Shown: positions 27,714 to 37,910, numbered from the stretch's first letter. The stretch: 64,000 nucleotides of DNA from Betaproteobacteria bacterium Ga0077526 (GCA_001464765.1 LNDV01000008.1:1-64000), one strand, 5' to 3'. The notes: generated by a model not told the origin, from the letters alone. Translations and numbers: made by a program.

Positions 27714-28166
27714 TCAGCTCTGCACCCAGGGAAGCCCAGCCTTGCGCCAGCCGCCCACGGCGTTTCGGTGGCCGGTCGCGTCCTTGTCGCCCTCGAAGCC
27801 CTCGAGAATGTTGTAGACCGACGTGAATCCCAGCTGCTTGGCCGTCGCGGCCGCCGCATGGGAGCGCGCTCCGCTGCGGCACAGGAACATCGCGAGGCTC
27901 TCCTTGTCGACCTGCCCAGCCAGCTGCTGCGAAAATGCCGCGTTGGGTTGTGCCCCCGGATAGGTCTGCCACTCGATCTCGACGCTGCCGGGGATGCGAC
28001 CGACCCAATCCCACTCCGCCCGCGTGCGGACATCGATGAGCTTGGCACCCGGTGCGATCGCCAGAAGTTCGCCGGCTTCCGCCGGCAGCAGCGCGCCGTC
28101 GTAAGGAAGGTTCTGGGCCTTGGCCCGGGCTTGCGCCGCATCCAGGATTTCAGTCAGTCGTCCCAC
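27714..28166 (-). CDS. Rhodanese-domain protein
   Basis: A 150-residue protein with an N-terminal helical part (GRLTEILDAAQARAKAQ) and a rhodanese domain with loop CRSGAR (Cys96 to Arg101). The GTG at 28166 is favoured by AAGGAG about 8-10 bases upstream and by homologous starts that begin with GKLTEIL-type sequence. It is divergent from glnA, and the NtrC-like palindrome lies between them, 58 bp from this start, so nitrogen control of this gene is possible. The physiological substrate is unknown. Confidence 0.82.
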   Translation of the reverse strand: MGRLTEILDAAQARAKAQNLPYDGALLPAEAGELLAIAPGAKLIDVRTRAEWDWVGRIPGSVEIEWQTYPGAQPNAAFSQQLAGQVDKESLAMFLCRSGARSHAAAATAKQLGFTSVYNILEGFEGDKDATGHRNAVGGWRKAGLPWVQS

Positions 28167-28223
28167 GCTCACTCTCCTTTCCGTTGCGGCCACGGCAATG
28201 TCCACCAGCCGCAATGCGATGAA

Positions 28224-28240
28224 TGCACTATATCAGTGCA
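28224..28240. promoter_or_regulatory. NtrC-binding palindrome upstream of glnA
   Basis: TGCACTATATCAGTGCA is a perfect TGCACT-N5-AGTGCA palindrome and matches the NtrC consensus. Its centre is about 127 bp upstream of the predicted sigma-54 start site, a normal enhancer distance. Only one strong site is seen; weaker GCAC half sites follow. Confidence 0.78.
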
Positions 28241-28332
28241 ATTGATCCAAGTAACGCCCCGTATGGGTGCAATTCGCAGCCGCCAAGCCGCGCTAACGAA
28301 TTGTGGCACAATGCTTTTTCGCCAAGAAGCCG

Positions 28333-28348
28333 TGGCACAGAATCTGCA
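28333..28348 (+). promoter_or_regulatory. Sigma-54 (-24/-12) promoter of glnA
   Basis: TGGCACAGAATCTGCA has the required GG (28334-28335) and GC (28346-28347) separated by 10 bases, and fits TGGCAC-N5-yTGCA closely. Transcription should begin near 28359, leaving a 74-base leader before glnA. Confidence 0.8.
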
Positions 28349-28432
28349 CCAAGTCGGGCTCACCGCCCGAAAACCTTTGACCTCAGCCAGGTCTTTCTCG
28401 AAATAACCCACTCAAGTCTAGGAGAAGCAAGG

Positions 28433-29842
28433 ATGTCCCCAGCCGACGTCATGAATATGGTCAAGGACAACGAAGTGAAATTCGTTGATTTCCGGTTCAC
28501 CGATACGCGGGGCAAGGAACAGCACGTGTCGGTGCCTGCGAAGGCATTGGATGACTCCAAGTTCGTGGACGGGCATGCCTTCGACGGCTCCTCGATCGCC
28601 GGCTGGAAGGGCATCCAGGCGTCGGACATGCTGCTGATGCCCGATCCCTCCTCCGCGCGTCTGGACCCGTTCACGGACGAGTCGACCCTCATCCTCACCT
28701 GCGACGTCATCGAGCCCGCCGACGGCAAGGGCTACGACCGCGATCCTCGCTCGATCGCCAAGCGCGCCGAGGCCTATCTGAAGTCCTCCGGCGTGGGCGA
28801 TGTCGCCTACTTCGGTCCCGAGCCCGAATTCTTCGTGTTCGACAGCATCACGTGGAACGTCGACATGTCCGGCTGCTTCGTGAAGATCAATTCTTCCGAA
28901 GCGCCCTGGTCGACGGGCCTCGACGTGGAAGGCGGCAACATGGGTCATCGTCCCCCGGTCAAGGGCGGATACTTCCCTGTGCCCCCGGTCGACTCCCTGC
29001 AGGATCTGCGTTCGGCCATGTGCCTGGCACTCGAAGAGCAGGGCGTCGAGGTGGAAGTGCATCACCACGAAGTGGCCGCGCCCGGCCAGTGCGAGATCGG
29101 CACCAAGTTCGCCCCGCTGGTCCAGCGTGCCGACTGGATCCAGATCATGAAGTACACGATCCACAACGTCGCACACCAGTTCGGCAAGACTGCCACCTTC
29201 ATGCCGAAGCCTGTCGTGGGTGACAACGGCTCGGGCATGCACGTGCACCAGTCGGTCTGGAAGGGCGGCAAGAATCTGTTCGCGGGCAACGGCTACGCGG
29301 GCCTCTCCGAGTTCGCGCTCTACTACATCGGCGGGATCATCAAGCACGCCAAGGCGCTGAACGCGATCACGAACCCCGGCACGAACTCGTACAAGCGTCT
29401 GGTGCCCGGCTTCGAAGCGCCTATCAACCTCGCCTACTCCGCCCGCAACCGTTCGGCTTCCATCCGGATTCCGTTCGTGCAGAGCGACAAGGCCCGCCGT
29501 ATCGAAGTGCGCTTCCCCGATCCGACGGCGAACCCGTACCTCGCGTTCGCGGCGATGCTGATGGCCGGCCTGGATGGCGTGCAGAACAAGATCCACCCCG
29601 GCGACCCCATCGACAAGAACCTTTACGACCTCCCGCCGGAAGAGGCGAAGAAAGTCCCGAACGTGTGCTCGTCGCTGGACATGGCACTCGAGCATCTCGA
29701 CAAGGACCGCGAGTTCCTCACGCGTGGCGGCGTCTTCTCCGACGACATGATCGATGCCTACATCGAACTGAAGATGGAGGAAGTCACCCGCTTCCGCATG
29801 ACGACCCACCCGGTCGAGTTCGACATGTACTACAGCCTGTAA
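28433..29842 (+). CDS. glnA: Glutamine synthetase, type I
   Basis: A 469-residue GS-I, the same length as the E. coli enzyme. Visible blocks are the catalytic-loop region [29 protein letters not shown], and the C-terminal adenylylation-loop region [14 protein letters not shown] with the modifiable Tyr. It makes glutamine from glutamate, ammonia and ATP. Expression should respond to nitrogen through the upstream NtrC site and sigma-54 promoter, with the ntrB-ntrC genes just downstream. An AGGAG is 10 bases before the ATG. A strong terminator closes the unit. Confidence 0.97.
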   Translation: MSPADVMNMVKDNEVKFVDFRFTDTRGKEQHVSVPAKALDDSKFVDGHAFDGSSIAGWKGIQASDMLLMPDPSSARLDPFTDESTLILTCDVIEPADGKGYDRDPRSIAKRAEAYLKSSGVGDVAYFGPEPEFFVFDSITWNVDMSGCFVKINSSEAPWSTGLDVEGGNMGHRPPVKGGYFPVPPVDSLQDLRSAMCLALEEQGVEVEVHHHEVAAPGQCEIGTKFAPLVQRADWIQIMKYTIHNVAHQFGKTATFMPKPVVGDNGSGMHVHQSVWKGGKNLFAGNGYAGLSEFALYYIGGIIKHAKALNAITNPGTNSYKRLVPGFEAPINLAYSARNRSASIRIPFVQSDKARRIEVRFPDPTANPYLAFAAMLMAGLDGVQNKIHPGDPIDKNLYDLPPEEAKKVPNVCSSLDMALEHLDKDREFLTRGGVFSDDMIDAYIELKMEEVTRFRMTTHPVEFDMYYSL

Positions 29843-29869
29843 CGCAGGAATCTCTAGCGTGATCTTGGG

Positions 29870-29897
29870 AAAGGCGGGGCGAAGGCCCCGCCTTTTT
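29870..29897 (+). terminator. Rho-independent terminator of glnA
   Basis: AAAGGCGGGG and CCCCGCCTTT form a 10-bp stem around a 6-base loop, followed by a run of five T. It lies 27 bp after the glnA stop and separates glnA from the DUF4124 gene. Confidence 0.93.
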
Positions 29898-30030
29898 CGT
29901 TTCTGCCCGAAGCACTCGGGGCAGTGCCAATGGAGAGACGCACAATTGCGGAGCATTCGCCTGTCCCTTAGACTCCACGGCAAAGAACTCGGGCCCCATG
30001 GACCCGTCCGCGCCTGCATTCAGGAGACCC

Positions 30031-30531
30031 ATGCCTCATCCCTCGATCCTTCGGTGCGCGCTCGTCTCGACGGCACTGGTTCTGTCCGTCGTGGAAACGC
30101 CGGCACTTGCCGGTCAGACGTGCAAGTACGTCGATGCCGAGGGCCGGGTGACATTCGCGAATGTGCCGGTCAAGAACGCTCGCAAGGTGATGTGCTTCGA
30201 ACCCGTGCCGCAGCCCGCACCAAAACAGGTCGTTCCGGCGCCGCGCGCACCCTCGGATGGTGCGCAGGCCGCGGCCCCCGCCCGAGTGGATGCGCCAACA
30301 CAGCGTCGCCGGGACGAAGATCGCAGACGAATTCTCGAACAGGAACTCGCGGAAGAGCAGCGTCTGCTGGAGTCCGCGCGCCAAATGCTCACGCGCGATG
30401 GCGCCGGCAGCAAACGCAGCGATCCTGGCGTAGCGCAAGTCCTGGAAAACCTCGGCCCTGCTTACGAAAGCGCGAAGCGGCACGAGCGGAACATCGACGC
30501 CATCCAGCGCGAACTCTCCGCGATTCGCTGA
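30031..30531 (+). CDS. Exported DUF4124-type protein
   Basis: A 166-residue protein with a signal peptide ending near ETPALA. A DUF4124-like segment follows, CKYVDAEGRVTFANVPV, and then a Pro/Ala linker and a helical, charge-rich tail (EDRRRILEQELAEEQRLLESA). The ATG at 30031 has AGGAG 5 bases upstream; an earlier ATG at 29998 lacks one. It sits between glnA and ntrB, an arrangement I recall from betaproteobacteria. The function of DUF4124 is not known; a periplasmic or envelope role is inferred from the signal peptide. Confidence 0.8.
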   Translation: MPHPSILRCALVSTALVLSVVETPALAGQTCKYVDAEGRVTFANVPVKNARKVMCFEPVPQPAPKQVVPAPRAPSDGAQAAAPARVDAPTQRRRDEDRRRILEQELAEEQRLLESARQMLTRDGAGSKRSDPGVAQVLENLGPAYESAKRHERNIDAIQRELSAIR

Positions 30532-30613
30532 GCGCGCAATCCTCTCCGCGCGACATTCTTCCGTCGCGCTATTTCGTTGTATCCGATGGCGCGCTAATTG
30601 CAAAGCCGTCGTC

Positions 30614-31729
30614 ATGGCTCCGGAGCGCATACAGATGAAGCCCGACGCTCTTCAAGGGCTCGATCTCCTATCGACTGCAGTTTTGCTGGTCGATCTGGGT
30701 CATCGCGTGCGGTATCTGAATCCCGCCGCAGAAAATCTTTTCCGCACGAGTCGAAAAAGCATGGTCGGTCTGTCACTGGAGGAAGCGTTCTACGATCCGC
30801 AGGCGCTCGCCGCGGCCGTGACGCATGCTCGCCAGGACCGCGCCACGTTCACGCAACACGATCTCACGATCACCGTGCATTCGCCGAATGCTCCGCTGAA
30901 GGTGCTCGTCTCCTGCACGGTGACGCCCTACGATCTCGCAGAGGGCAGCGGTGCGCTGATCGAGCTGTCGCCCACTCAGCAGCAATTGCGTATCGCACGG
31001 GAAGAGCGCCTGCTGGACCAGACGCAGGCAAACCGCGAACTCATCCGCAATCTCGCGCACGAGATCAAGAATCCGCTTGGCGCACTGCGGGGCGCCGCGC
31101 AGCTGCTGGAGCGGGAACTGGACCGCGCCGACCAGCGCGAGTACACGCAAGTCATCATGAAGGAGGCCGATCGGCTCCAGCTCCTGATGGACCGGATGCT
31201 GACACCGCACCGGCTTCCGAAGCCGATCGATCTCAATGTGCACGAAGTCACCGAACGCGTGCGCACACTGATCACGGCGGAGTTCCCCGGCGTTAGGATC
31301 CTCCGCGACTACGACTCCAGCCTGCCGACCGTCGTGGCAGACCGGGAGCAGCTCATACAGGCCGTGCTGAACATCGCACGCAACGCGGCGCAGGCGATGC
31401 ACGGGCGAGGCACGATCACGTTCCGATCCCGGATCGCGCGCCGGCTCACGCTCGCCAAGAAGCACTATCGCCTTGCGATCTCGCTCGAGATCATCGACGA
31501 CGGTCCGGGGATCCCCGAGTCCATCAAGGAGCGTGTGTTCTTCCCGCTCGTCTCCGGCCGGGAAGGCGGCACGGGACTGGGTCTCACCATTGCACAGACA
31601 TTCGTCCATCAGCATCACGGACTCATCGAGGTCGACAGCCAGCCGGGTCGCACCAGTTTCAACATCCTCCTGCCGATCACCAGCACGGCCGTGGTGCAGG
31701 AGGACTCCAACCGCGCCATGAAGCACTAA
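30614..31729 (+). CDS. glnL: Nitrogen regulation sensor kinase NtrB
   Basis: A 371-residue histidine kinase without membrane segments. An N-terminal PAS domain (about 10-120) is followed by the phospho-accepting NLAHEIKNPLGALRGAAQL with His149, then an HATPase with NIARNAAQAM, DDGPGIPES and GGTGLGLTIA. In the family, PII protein controls its kinase and phosphatase activities towards NtrC. The next gene is ntrC, 3 bp downstream. A later ATG at 30635 has GGAG 9 bases upstream and may be the true start. Confidence 0.93.
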   Translation: MAPERIQMKPDALQGLDLLSTAVLLVDLGHRVRYLNPAAENLFRTSRKSMVGLSLEEAFYDPQALAAAVTHARQDRATFTQHDLTITVHSPNAPLKVLVSCTVTPYDLAEGSGALIELSPTQQQLRIAREERLLDQTQANRELIRNLAHEIKNPLGALRGAAQLLERELDRADQREYTQVIMKEADRLQLLMDRMLTPHRLPKPIDLNVHEVTERVRTLITAEFPGVRILRDYDSSLPTVVADREQLIQAVLNIARNAAQAMHGRGTITFRSRIARRLTLAKKHYRLAISLEIIDDGPGIPESIKERVFFPLVSGREGGTGLGLTIAQTFVHQHHGLIEVDSQPGRTSFNILLPITSTAVVQEDSNRAMKH

Positions 31730-31732
31730 GCC

Positions 31733-33139
31733 ATGAGACCAGTCTGGATCATCGACGACGACCGCTCCATCCGATGGGTCTTCGAGAAAGCGCTGACGCG
31801 CGAAGACATTCCCTTCAGGACGTTCTCGAACGCCCAGGAGGCATTGCACGCGCTGTCAGGCACGCCTCCCCAGGTGGTGGTCAGTGATATCCGCATGCCC
31901 GGCGGATCCGGCCTTGATCTGCTACAGCAGATCAAGGGACGGTTCCCGCTTCTGCCCGTGATCATCATGACGGCGTATTCGGATCTCGAGAGCGCAGTGT
32001 CGGCCTTCCAGAGCGGTGCGTTCGAATACCTGCCGAAGCCCTTCGATGTGGATCAGGCCGTCGATCTCATCCGTCGTGCGATGACGGAAGTCCCGCAGAC
32101 GGAGGAAGTGTCGGATGCCGTCGAAGGCACCCCCGAGATCCTCGGGCACGCGGCCTCGATGCAGGAGGTCTTCCGGGCGATCGGTCGGCTGACGCAGTCC
32201 CAGGCCACGGTCCTGATCAACGGTGAGTCAGGCACGGGCAAGGAACTCGTCGCCCGCGCCCTGCATCGGCACAGTCCGCGTTCTGCAAAACCGTTCGTCG
32301 CAATCAACACCGCGGCGATCCCCAAGGACCTCCTGGAGTCGGAACTCTTCGGTCACGAGCGCGGCGCATTCACCGGCGCGCAGACGACACGCCACGGGCG
32401 TTTCGAGCAGGCCGAGGGCGGAACGTTGTTCCTCGACGAAATCGGCGACATGCCGTCCGATCTGCAGACGCGACTGTTGCGCGTGCTGTCGGACGGACAG
32501 TTCTACCGCGTCGGCGGGCACCAGCCGATTCGCGCAAATGTCCGCATCATCGCGGCGACGCACCAGGACCTGGAGGTTCGGGTGAAGCAAGGTCTGTTTC
32601 GCGAGGACCTCTTTCACCGTCTCAACGTCATCCGTCTGCGGCTGCCGAGCCTGCGTGAAAGGCGCGACGACGTTGCGCTCCTGGCGAGACACTTCCTCGC
32701 GAAGAGCGCACGTGACCTTGGCGTGGAGGCCAAACGCCTCACCGACGGCGCCATGAAGTACCTCACGACATTGGACTGGCCGGGCAACGTTCGTCAGCTG
32801 GAAAACATCTGTCACTGGGTCACGGTGATGGCTCCCGGCGTCAATGTGGATGTCGCCGACCTGCCCGCGGAGATTCGCGAACGCACCGGGCGCACGACGA
32901 ACGAGAACTGGATCAATGCGCTGGAACGCGAAGCGGAAAGCGCACTGAAGCGCGGCGAGCGTCGCATCATGGACGACATGACCCGCTCGTTCGAGCGCGC
33001 ACTCATTCTCAAGGCACTGGCTCACACCGGAGGACGCCGGATCGAGGCAGCCAACCTTCTGGGCCTTGGCCGAAACACCCTCACCCGGAAGATCCAGGAA
33101 CTCGGTCTGGACGAACGGTCCCACGGCGAAGCGGGCTGA
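31733..33139 (+). CDS. glnG: Nitrogen regulation response regulator NtrC
   Basis: A 468-residue sigma-54 activator. The receiver domain has the phosphorylatable Asp52 in VVVSDIRMP. The AAA+ domain has Walker A GESGTGKE (164-171) and GAFTGA (211-216), the loop that contacts sigma-54. The C-terminal Fis-type HTH includes [21 protein letters not shown]. Its predicted target, the TGCACT-N5-AGTGCA palindrome, is upstream of glnA at 28224. The ATG is 3 bp after the ntrB stop. Confidence 0.96.
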   Translation: MRPVWIIDDDRSIRWVFEKALTREDIPFRTFSNAQEALHALSGTPPQVVVSDIRMPGGSGLDLLQQIKGRFPLLPVIIMTAYSDLESAVSAFQSGAFEYLPKPFDVDQAVDLIRRAMTEVPQTEEVSDAVEGTPEILGHAASMQEVFRAIGRLTQSQATVLINGESGTGKELVARALHRHSPRSAKPFVAINTAAIPKDLLESELFGHERGAFTGAQTTRHGRFEQAEGGTLFLDEIGDMPSDLQTRLLRVLSDGQFYRVGGHQPIRANVRIIAATHQDLEVRVKQGLFREDLFHRLNVIRLRLPSLRERRDDVALLARHFLAKSARDLGVEAKRLTDGAMKYLTTLDWPGNVRQLENICHWVTVMAPGVNVDVADLPAEIRERTGRTTNENWINALEREAESALKRGERRIMDDMTRSFERALILKALAHTGGRRIEAANLLGLGRNTLTRKIQELGLDERSHGEAG

Positions 33140-33155
33140 CAGCCGACGGCCGGGC

Positions 33156-33923
33156 TCAGAGATCGAGCTCGGCCACCACCGGCGCGTGATCGGAAGGTCG
33201 TTCGAGTGCCCGCATGGCCACATCGACGGACACCGAACGACACTTGCCTGCAAGAGAGTCGGACAGCAGGATGTGATCGATGCGCAGACCCATCTTTCGC
33301 CTGAACGCATTCATCCGGTAGTCCCACCAGGTGAATGATCGCTCGGGCTGCGGAAACATTCGGAAGCTGTCCTTGAAGCCCAGCGAGCACAACGCGGAGA
33401 ATGCGTTCCGCTCCGCCTCGCTCACCAGCACCTGGCCGACCCACGCCGCCGGGTCGTGCACATCCTCGTCGGCGGGGGCGATGTTGTAGTCGCCGAGCAC
33501 GGCCATCTGCGGATGGCGTGACAGTTCCGAACCGATCCACGCCGTGAATGCACCGAGCCAGTCGAGCTTGTAGCGATACTTGTCGGATTCGAGGCTCTGT
33601 CCGTTCGGCACGTACGCGCAGACCAGCCGGACACCCCCGACCGTGGCGGCGAGCACCCGCTTCTGCTCATCGGCGTATCCCGGGATACCGTCCACCACGT
33701 CAGCGACGCCCGCACGCGCGAGGATGGCGACGCCGTTGTAAGTCTTCTGCCCCGAGAAGGCGACCTGGTAGCCCGCCGCTTCGATGGCAGCCGCCGGAAA
33801 CACGGCGTTCTCCATCTTGGTTTCCTGCAGGCATACGGCGTCAGGGCGCTCCTTTTCCAACCAGGCCAGAAGGTGGTCGAGCCGCACCTTCAGAGAGTTG
33901 ACGTTCCAGGTGGCAATCTTCAT
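33156..33923 (-). CDS. xthA: Exodeoxyribonuclease III
   Basis: A 255-residue AP endonuclease of the exonuclease III family. Motifs are KIATWNVNSLKVRL at the N-terminus, LQETKMEN with the metal-binding Glu, GDYNIAP, and the C-terminal RIDHILLS and SDHAPVVAEL. It cuts DNA 5' to abasic sites and removes 3' blocks. The ATG at 33923 gives the standard start. It converges on ntrC with a 16-bp gap and no terminator. Confidence 0.93.
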   Translation of the reverse strand: MKIATWNVNSLKVRLDHLLAWLEKERPDAVCLQETKMENAVFPAAAIEAAGYQVAFSGQKTYNGVAILARAGVADVVDGIPGYADEQKRVLAATVGGVRLVCAYVPNGQSLESDKYRYKLDWLGAFTAWIGSELSRHPQMAVLGDYNIAPADEDVHDPAAWVGQVLVSEAERNAFSALCSLGFKDSFRMFPQPERSFTWWDYRMNAFRRKMGLRIDHILLSDSLAGKCRSVSVDVAMRALERPSDHAPVVAELDL

Positions 33924-33956
33924 GGGGACGACCGCACCGGGACCGTCAGGAGGCAC

Positions 33957-34532
33957 TCAGCGTTTCGGAGGAGCATCGGCAGCCGGGGCGGGTTGTGCAG
34001 GGGCAGCCTTGTCGTCCTTCGCCGCGGCCGTCTGGCGGGCTTTGGTCTTCGGCGGGAGCTTCGAGCTTCTGGGGTAGTTTGCTGCGTCGAGGGCGGAATG
34101 CCATTGACCTTCCTCCCAGCCACGCGTGATGGAGCGGCCGACCACCAGGATCGGCACCTCGACCGAGTCGGAACCGGTGAGCTTGCGCAGCTCGCCTTGC
34201 ACCACCGGATCACCGGCGTTCTTCTCGGTGAAGGGAACCCCTCGCGCTTCGAGGAGCTTCCGAGCCCTCGTACATGGGTCGCCGCAATCCGATGCGTAGA
34301 CCGTCACCGGGAACAGTTTCATGGCCTGCTGCAGGTCGTAAGGGAGCGGACCGGAACCAGCCCGGCTGCCGAGCTTCTTCTGCTCCACCTGTCGCGCCTC
34401 GTTCGGGGGCGGCTTGTCGGTGTAGAAGACCTGCCCGTTGGCGTCCGTCCACCGATACAGCTTCTGTTGCGCCAGCGCCGGTGCCGCGACAAGCGCGGCG
34501 CCGAGACAGACGATCCAGCAGATGTTCCTCAT
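33957..34532 (-). CDS. Exported DUF4124 plus glutaredoxin-like protein
   Basis: A 191-residue protein with a signal peptide (1-21, ending APALA). A DUF4124 segment KLYRWTDANGQVFYTDKPP follows, and then a glutaredoxin-like fold with the pair Cys83 and Cys87 in SDCGDPCTRA (C-x3-C rather than C-x2-C), a VPILVVG cis-Pro loop and a Lys/Ala/Pro tail. A periplasmic thiol-exchange role is plausible, but the odd spacing makes activity uncertain. It is 29 bp downstream of prlC and 33 bp upstream of xthA on the same strand. Confidence 0.78.
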   Translation of the reverse strand: MRNICWIVCLGAALVAAPALAQQKLYRWTDANGQVFYTDKPPPNEARQVEQKKLGSRAGSGPLPYDLQQAMKLFPVTVYASDCGDPCTRARKLLEARGVPFTEKNAGDPVVQGELRKLTGSDSVEVPILVVGRSITRGWEEGQWHSALDAANYPRSSKLPPKTKARQTAAAKDDKAAPAQPAPAADAPPKR

Positions 34533-34561
34533 GGCTCGATCCTCCTGCCGCTCAGCATTGC

Positions 34562-36604
34562 TCAGGCGGCAACCATCCCATTGTGCCGCAGCAGCGCGTC
34601 GATGGACGGCTCGCGACCGCGAAAGGCAACGAAACTCTGCATCGCCGGGCGACTGCCGCCCACCCCGAGAATCTCCTGCCAGAACCGCTTGCCGGTGCTC
34701 ATGTCGAGCACGCCGTGCTCTTCGAACATGGCATAGGCGTCGGCAGACAGAACCTCCGCCCACTTGTAGCTGTAGTAGCCCGCCGCATAACCGCCGGCGA
34801 AGATGTGGGAGAAGCTGTGCGCGAGCCGGTTGAACGCCGGAGGTTGCAGCACCGAGACCTCCTTGCGGACAGAGTCGAGCAACGCAAGGACCGCCGAGGT
34901 GGGCGCCTTGTCGAGTTCGTGATGCAGCCGCATGTCGAACAGCGCGAACTCCAACTGGCGCACGGTCTGCATGCCGCTCTGGAAGTTCTTTGCCGAAAGC
35001 ATCTTGTCATAGAGCGTCCGCGGCAGGGGTTCTCCCGTCACAGCGTGCGCTGTCATATGGGTGAGCACGTCCCACTCCCAGCAGAAGTTCTCCATGAACT
35101 GGCTCGGGAGTTCCACGGCATCCCACTCGACGCCATTGATGCCGGACACCGCGAGATCCTCCACCTGCGTGAGCAGATGGTGAAGTCCGTGGCCGAACTC
35201 GTGGAAGAGCGTGATCACCTCGTCGTGCGTGAACAGTGCCGGCTTGCCGGGCAGCGGCGGCGTGAAGTTGCAGTTGAGGTAGGCGACCGGCGTCTGAATG
35301 CCCTGGGTGATGCGTCGGCGCGTCAGGGCATCGTCCATCCAGGCACCGCCTCGCTTCGTCGATCGGGCATAGAGATCCAGGTAGAACTGCCCGACCACCC
35401 GACCGTCCGCCGCGCTCACCTTGAAGAAGCGCACATCGGGATGCCACAGCGGGGCCTCGTCCGCAGCAATGGTCAGCCCGTAAAGGTTCTCCACCACCCG
35501 GAACATGCCGGACACCACACGGTCTTCCGGGAAATACTGCTTCACGTCCTGCTCCGAGAACGCGTATCGCTCCACCCGAAGCTTTTCCGACGCCCAGGCG
35601 ATATCCCAGGATTCGAGCTTCTCGATGCCGAGTCGCGTCCGGGCGAAGTCCTGCAATTCACGGAAATCCCGTTCGGCAAACGGCTTGGCACGCTTGCCGA
35701 GATCGCGAAGGAACGTCAGCACCTGCTCCGGACCTTCCGCCATCTTGGGGACCAGCGAGACTTCAGCGAAGGACCCGTATCCCAGCAGGCGCGCCTCTTC
35801 CCGTCGCAGGGTGATGATCTCGTCGATGACGGCGGAATTGTCGAGCAGCGGGTCGCCGAGCTCGGAGGCGCGAGTCGTGTAGGCCCGGTACATCCGCTCC
35901 CGCAGGAGCCGGTTGTCCGCGTACTGGATGACTGGCAGATAGGAAGGCATCTGCAGGCTGAACTTCCAACCTTCGCGCCCATCTGCCCGCGCCAGCGTCG
36001 CTGCTGCGGTCAGCGCATCCTCAGGGATACCCGCCACCTCGGCAGGGTCACGCACATACAGGGCAAACGCGTTCGTCGCATCAAGAACGTTGTCGCTGAA
36101 CTTCGAGGACAGTTCCGCCAGCCGCTCCGCAATCGTCTTGTAGCTGGCCTTGTCCGCATCGGAAAGCTCTGCGCCTCCGAGACGGAAATCCCGTAGCCGG
36201 TTGTCGACCACACGCACACGAGCCGGCGTGAGCACGGCGAAGGATGGCGCGGTGCGCAGTTCCTTGTACTTGCGGAACAGACCCTCGTGCTGGGACAACT
36301 CGGTACCGTACTGGGCGATCTTGGGCAGAGTGGCGTTGTACACCTCGCGCAGCTCTGCACTGTTCATCACCGCATTCATGTGCGACACCTGCCCCCACGC
36401 GCGGAACAACCGCTCGTTGGCATCCTCCAGAGGCTGCACGAAGTCGTCCCAGCCGGGCGCCTCCGGCGATGCCGTGATCCGCTCGATCAGGGCACGGTTC
36501 TCGGCCAGCAGGGTATCGATCGCCTCGCCGACCAGGTCGGGACGGAAGTCGCGGAAACGGGGAAGGCCGGAGAAATCAAGCAATGGATTCATGGTTTCAG
36601 TCAT
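34562..36604 (-). CDS. prlC: Oligopeptidase A
   Basis: A 680-residue M3-family zinc metallopeptidase, equal in length to E. coli PrlC. The zinc motif HEFGHGLHH starts at His468 with Glu469 and His472; the third ligand region ends in FCWEWDVL. It degrades short peptides, including cleaved signal peptides, in the cytosol. Two close ATGs compete (36604 and 36592); I took the longer, and neither has a clear ribosome-binding site. Confidence 0.93.
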   Translation of the reverse strand: MTETMNPLLDFSGLPRFRDFRPDLVGEAIDTLLAENRALIERITASPEAPGWDDFVQPLEDANERLFRAWGQVSHMNAVMNSAELREVYNATLPKIAQYGTELSQHEGLFRKYKELRTAPSFAVLTPARVRVVDNRLRDFRLGGAELSDADKASYKTIAERLAELSSKFSDNVLDATNAFALYVRDPAEVAGIPEDALTAAATLARADGREGWKFSLQMPSYLPVIQYADNRLLRERMYRAYTTRASELGDPLLDNSAVIDEIITLRREEARLLGYGSFAEVSLVPKMAEGPEQVLTFLRDLGKRAKPFAERDFRELQDFARTRLGIEKLESWDIAWASEKLRVERYAFSEQDVKQYFPEDRVVSGMFRVVENLYGLTIAADEAPLWHPDVRFFKVSAADGRVVGQFYLDLYARSTKRGGAWMDDALTRRRITQGIQTPVAYLNCNFTPPLPGKPALFTHDEVITLFHEFGHGLHHLLTQVEDLAVSGINGVEWDAVELPSQFMENFCWEWDVLTHMTAHAVTGEPLPRTLYDKMLSAKNFQSGMQTVRQLEFALFDMRLHHELDKAPTSAVLALLDSVRKEVSVLQPPAFNRLAHSFSHIFAGGYAAGYYSYKWAEVLSADAYAMFEEHGVLDMSTGKRFWQEILGVGGSRPAMQSFVAFRGREPSIDALLRHNGMVAA

Positions 36605-36653
36605 CAGGGTGACAACGCGAAAAAGCAAGCCCGATACCGCCTGCCGATTCGGC

Positions 36654-37910
36654 TTATTGTTCGAAAACGATCCGCCCGCCGACGAGGGTGTAGCGCACGC
36701 GCCCCTGCACCTCATAACCCGAGAAGGGCGTGTTCCTGCCGCGGCTGCGAAGAGTCTCGGGTCCTACCCTCCACCAGGCCGCCGGATCGAAGATACAGAG
36801 GTCGGCGGGCGCGCCGAGTTCCAGGGAAGGCTGCGGCAATCCGAGAATCCGGGCCGGTGCGATCGTGACCGGACGCAGGGTCGACGCAAGGTCCGCGCTC
36901 CCTCCCCAGCGAAGCGTCAAGGGCAGAAGCAGTTCGAGGCCGGTTGCGCCGGGGGTAGCCTCACCGAAAGGCACCTCCTTGCCGTCTTCGGCCATCGGGC
37001 AGTGATCTGAACACACGGCATCGATCGTGCCGTCCGCGAGGCCCCTCACCAGTGCGTCGCGATCCCGGAGGGACCGCAACGGCGGCGTGAGGCGGCAGTG
37101 CGCATCGAAGTAGCCGATGTCCATCTCCGACAGGTGGACATGATGTGCCGACACATCACAGGTGACGGTCAGGCCGCGTGCCTTTGCGTCCCGGACGAGG
37201 TCGACGCTCTCGCCGGCGGAAAGACGACACAGGTGAACCCGTGCGCCGGTCTCGGCCACCATGAGGAGGATCGTGCTGACCGCGATGGTCTCCGCCAGGG
37301 CGGGGATGCCGGGCAAGCCCAGGCGCGTCGCGATCTCGCCGTCATGGGCGACACCATGACGGGCCAGGCTGGCGTCCTGCGGCCGGAGCCAAACCGGCAG
37401 ATCGAAGGTGGCCGCGTACTGCAACGCCCGAAGCAGGACGGTGTTGTCGGCAAGTGCCTCATCGGCCTGAGAGAACGCCACGCACCCGGCCTCGGCGAGT
37501 TCATTCATCTCCGCCAGCCGCGAGCCGGCCAGGCCCTGCGTCAGCGCGCCAACCGGGTAGACGTGCGAAAGCGCGAGGCTTTCCGCCCGCCGGGCCAACA
37601 TCTCGACCAGACCGGGCTCGTCCAGCGGGGGATCCATGTCGGGCGGACACGCCACACTGGTCACCCCACCGGCCAATGCAGCACCGAGTTCACTCTCGAG
37701 GGAGGAGCCGAGTCGGACCGCAAGATCGACGAGCCCGGGGCATACGACCATGCCCGACGCGTCGATCCCGGCCTGCGCTTCGAACCCCGCCGGCGCCGTG
37801 TCGACCCCGACAATCCGCCCGTCGGCGATATAGAGATCGGCCACCCGCTCGGACCCGCTGGCCGGGTCGACCAGACGTCCCCCGGAAATCTTCACGCGGT
37901 CCGCCATCAT
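36654..37910 (-). CDS. pyrX: Dihydroorotase-like protein PyrC' (non-catalytic)
   Basis: A 418-residue amidohydrolase fold resembling dihydroorotase, but the zinc-binding D-x-H-x-H after the first strand is changed to DLAVR: Ala64 and Arg66 replace both histidines. Later parts of the fold such as VCSDHCPM are kept. In betaproteobacteria and pseudomonads such a PyrC' is a structural partner of aspartate carbamoyltransferase. The ATG overlaps the pyrB stop (ATGA), which supports a PyrB-PyrC' complex. An active dihydroorotase must be encoded elsewhere. Confidence 0.85.
   Translation of the reverse strand: MMADRVKISGGRLVDPASGSERVADLYIADGRIVGVDTAPAGFEAQAGIDASGMVVCPGLVDLAVRLGSSLESELGAALAGGVTSVACPPDMDPPLDEPGLVEMLARRAESLALSHVYPVGALTQGLAGSRLAEMNELAEAGCVAFSQADEALADNTVLLRALQYAATFDLPVWLRPQDASLARHGVAHDGEIATRLGLPGIPALAETIAVSTILLMVAETGARVHLCRLSAGESVDLVRDAKARGLTVTCDVSAHHVHLSEMDIGYFDAHCRLTPPLRSLRDRDALVRGLADGTIDAVCSDHCPMAEDGKEVPFGEATPGATGLELLLPLTLRWGGSADLASTLRPVTIAPARILGLPQPSLELGAPADLCIFDPAAWWRVGPETLRSRGRNTPFSGYEVQGRVRYTLVGGRIVFEQ

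Noticed and set aside
28302..28312. First TGGCAC string before glnA as a sigma-54 promoter
   Set aside because: The GG and GC are only 6 bases apart instead of 10; the element at 28333 fits correctly.
28418..30019. Long open frame (533 codons) opposite glnA
   Set aside because: It covers glnA, its terminator and the DUF4124 leader; composition is that of an antisense GC-rich shadow.
34274..36196. 640-codon plus-strand frame opposite prlC
   Set aside because: prlC has the intact HEFGH motif and full length; the antisense frame has no motif.
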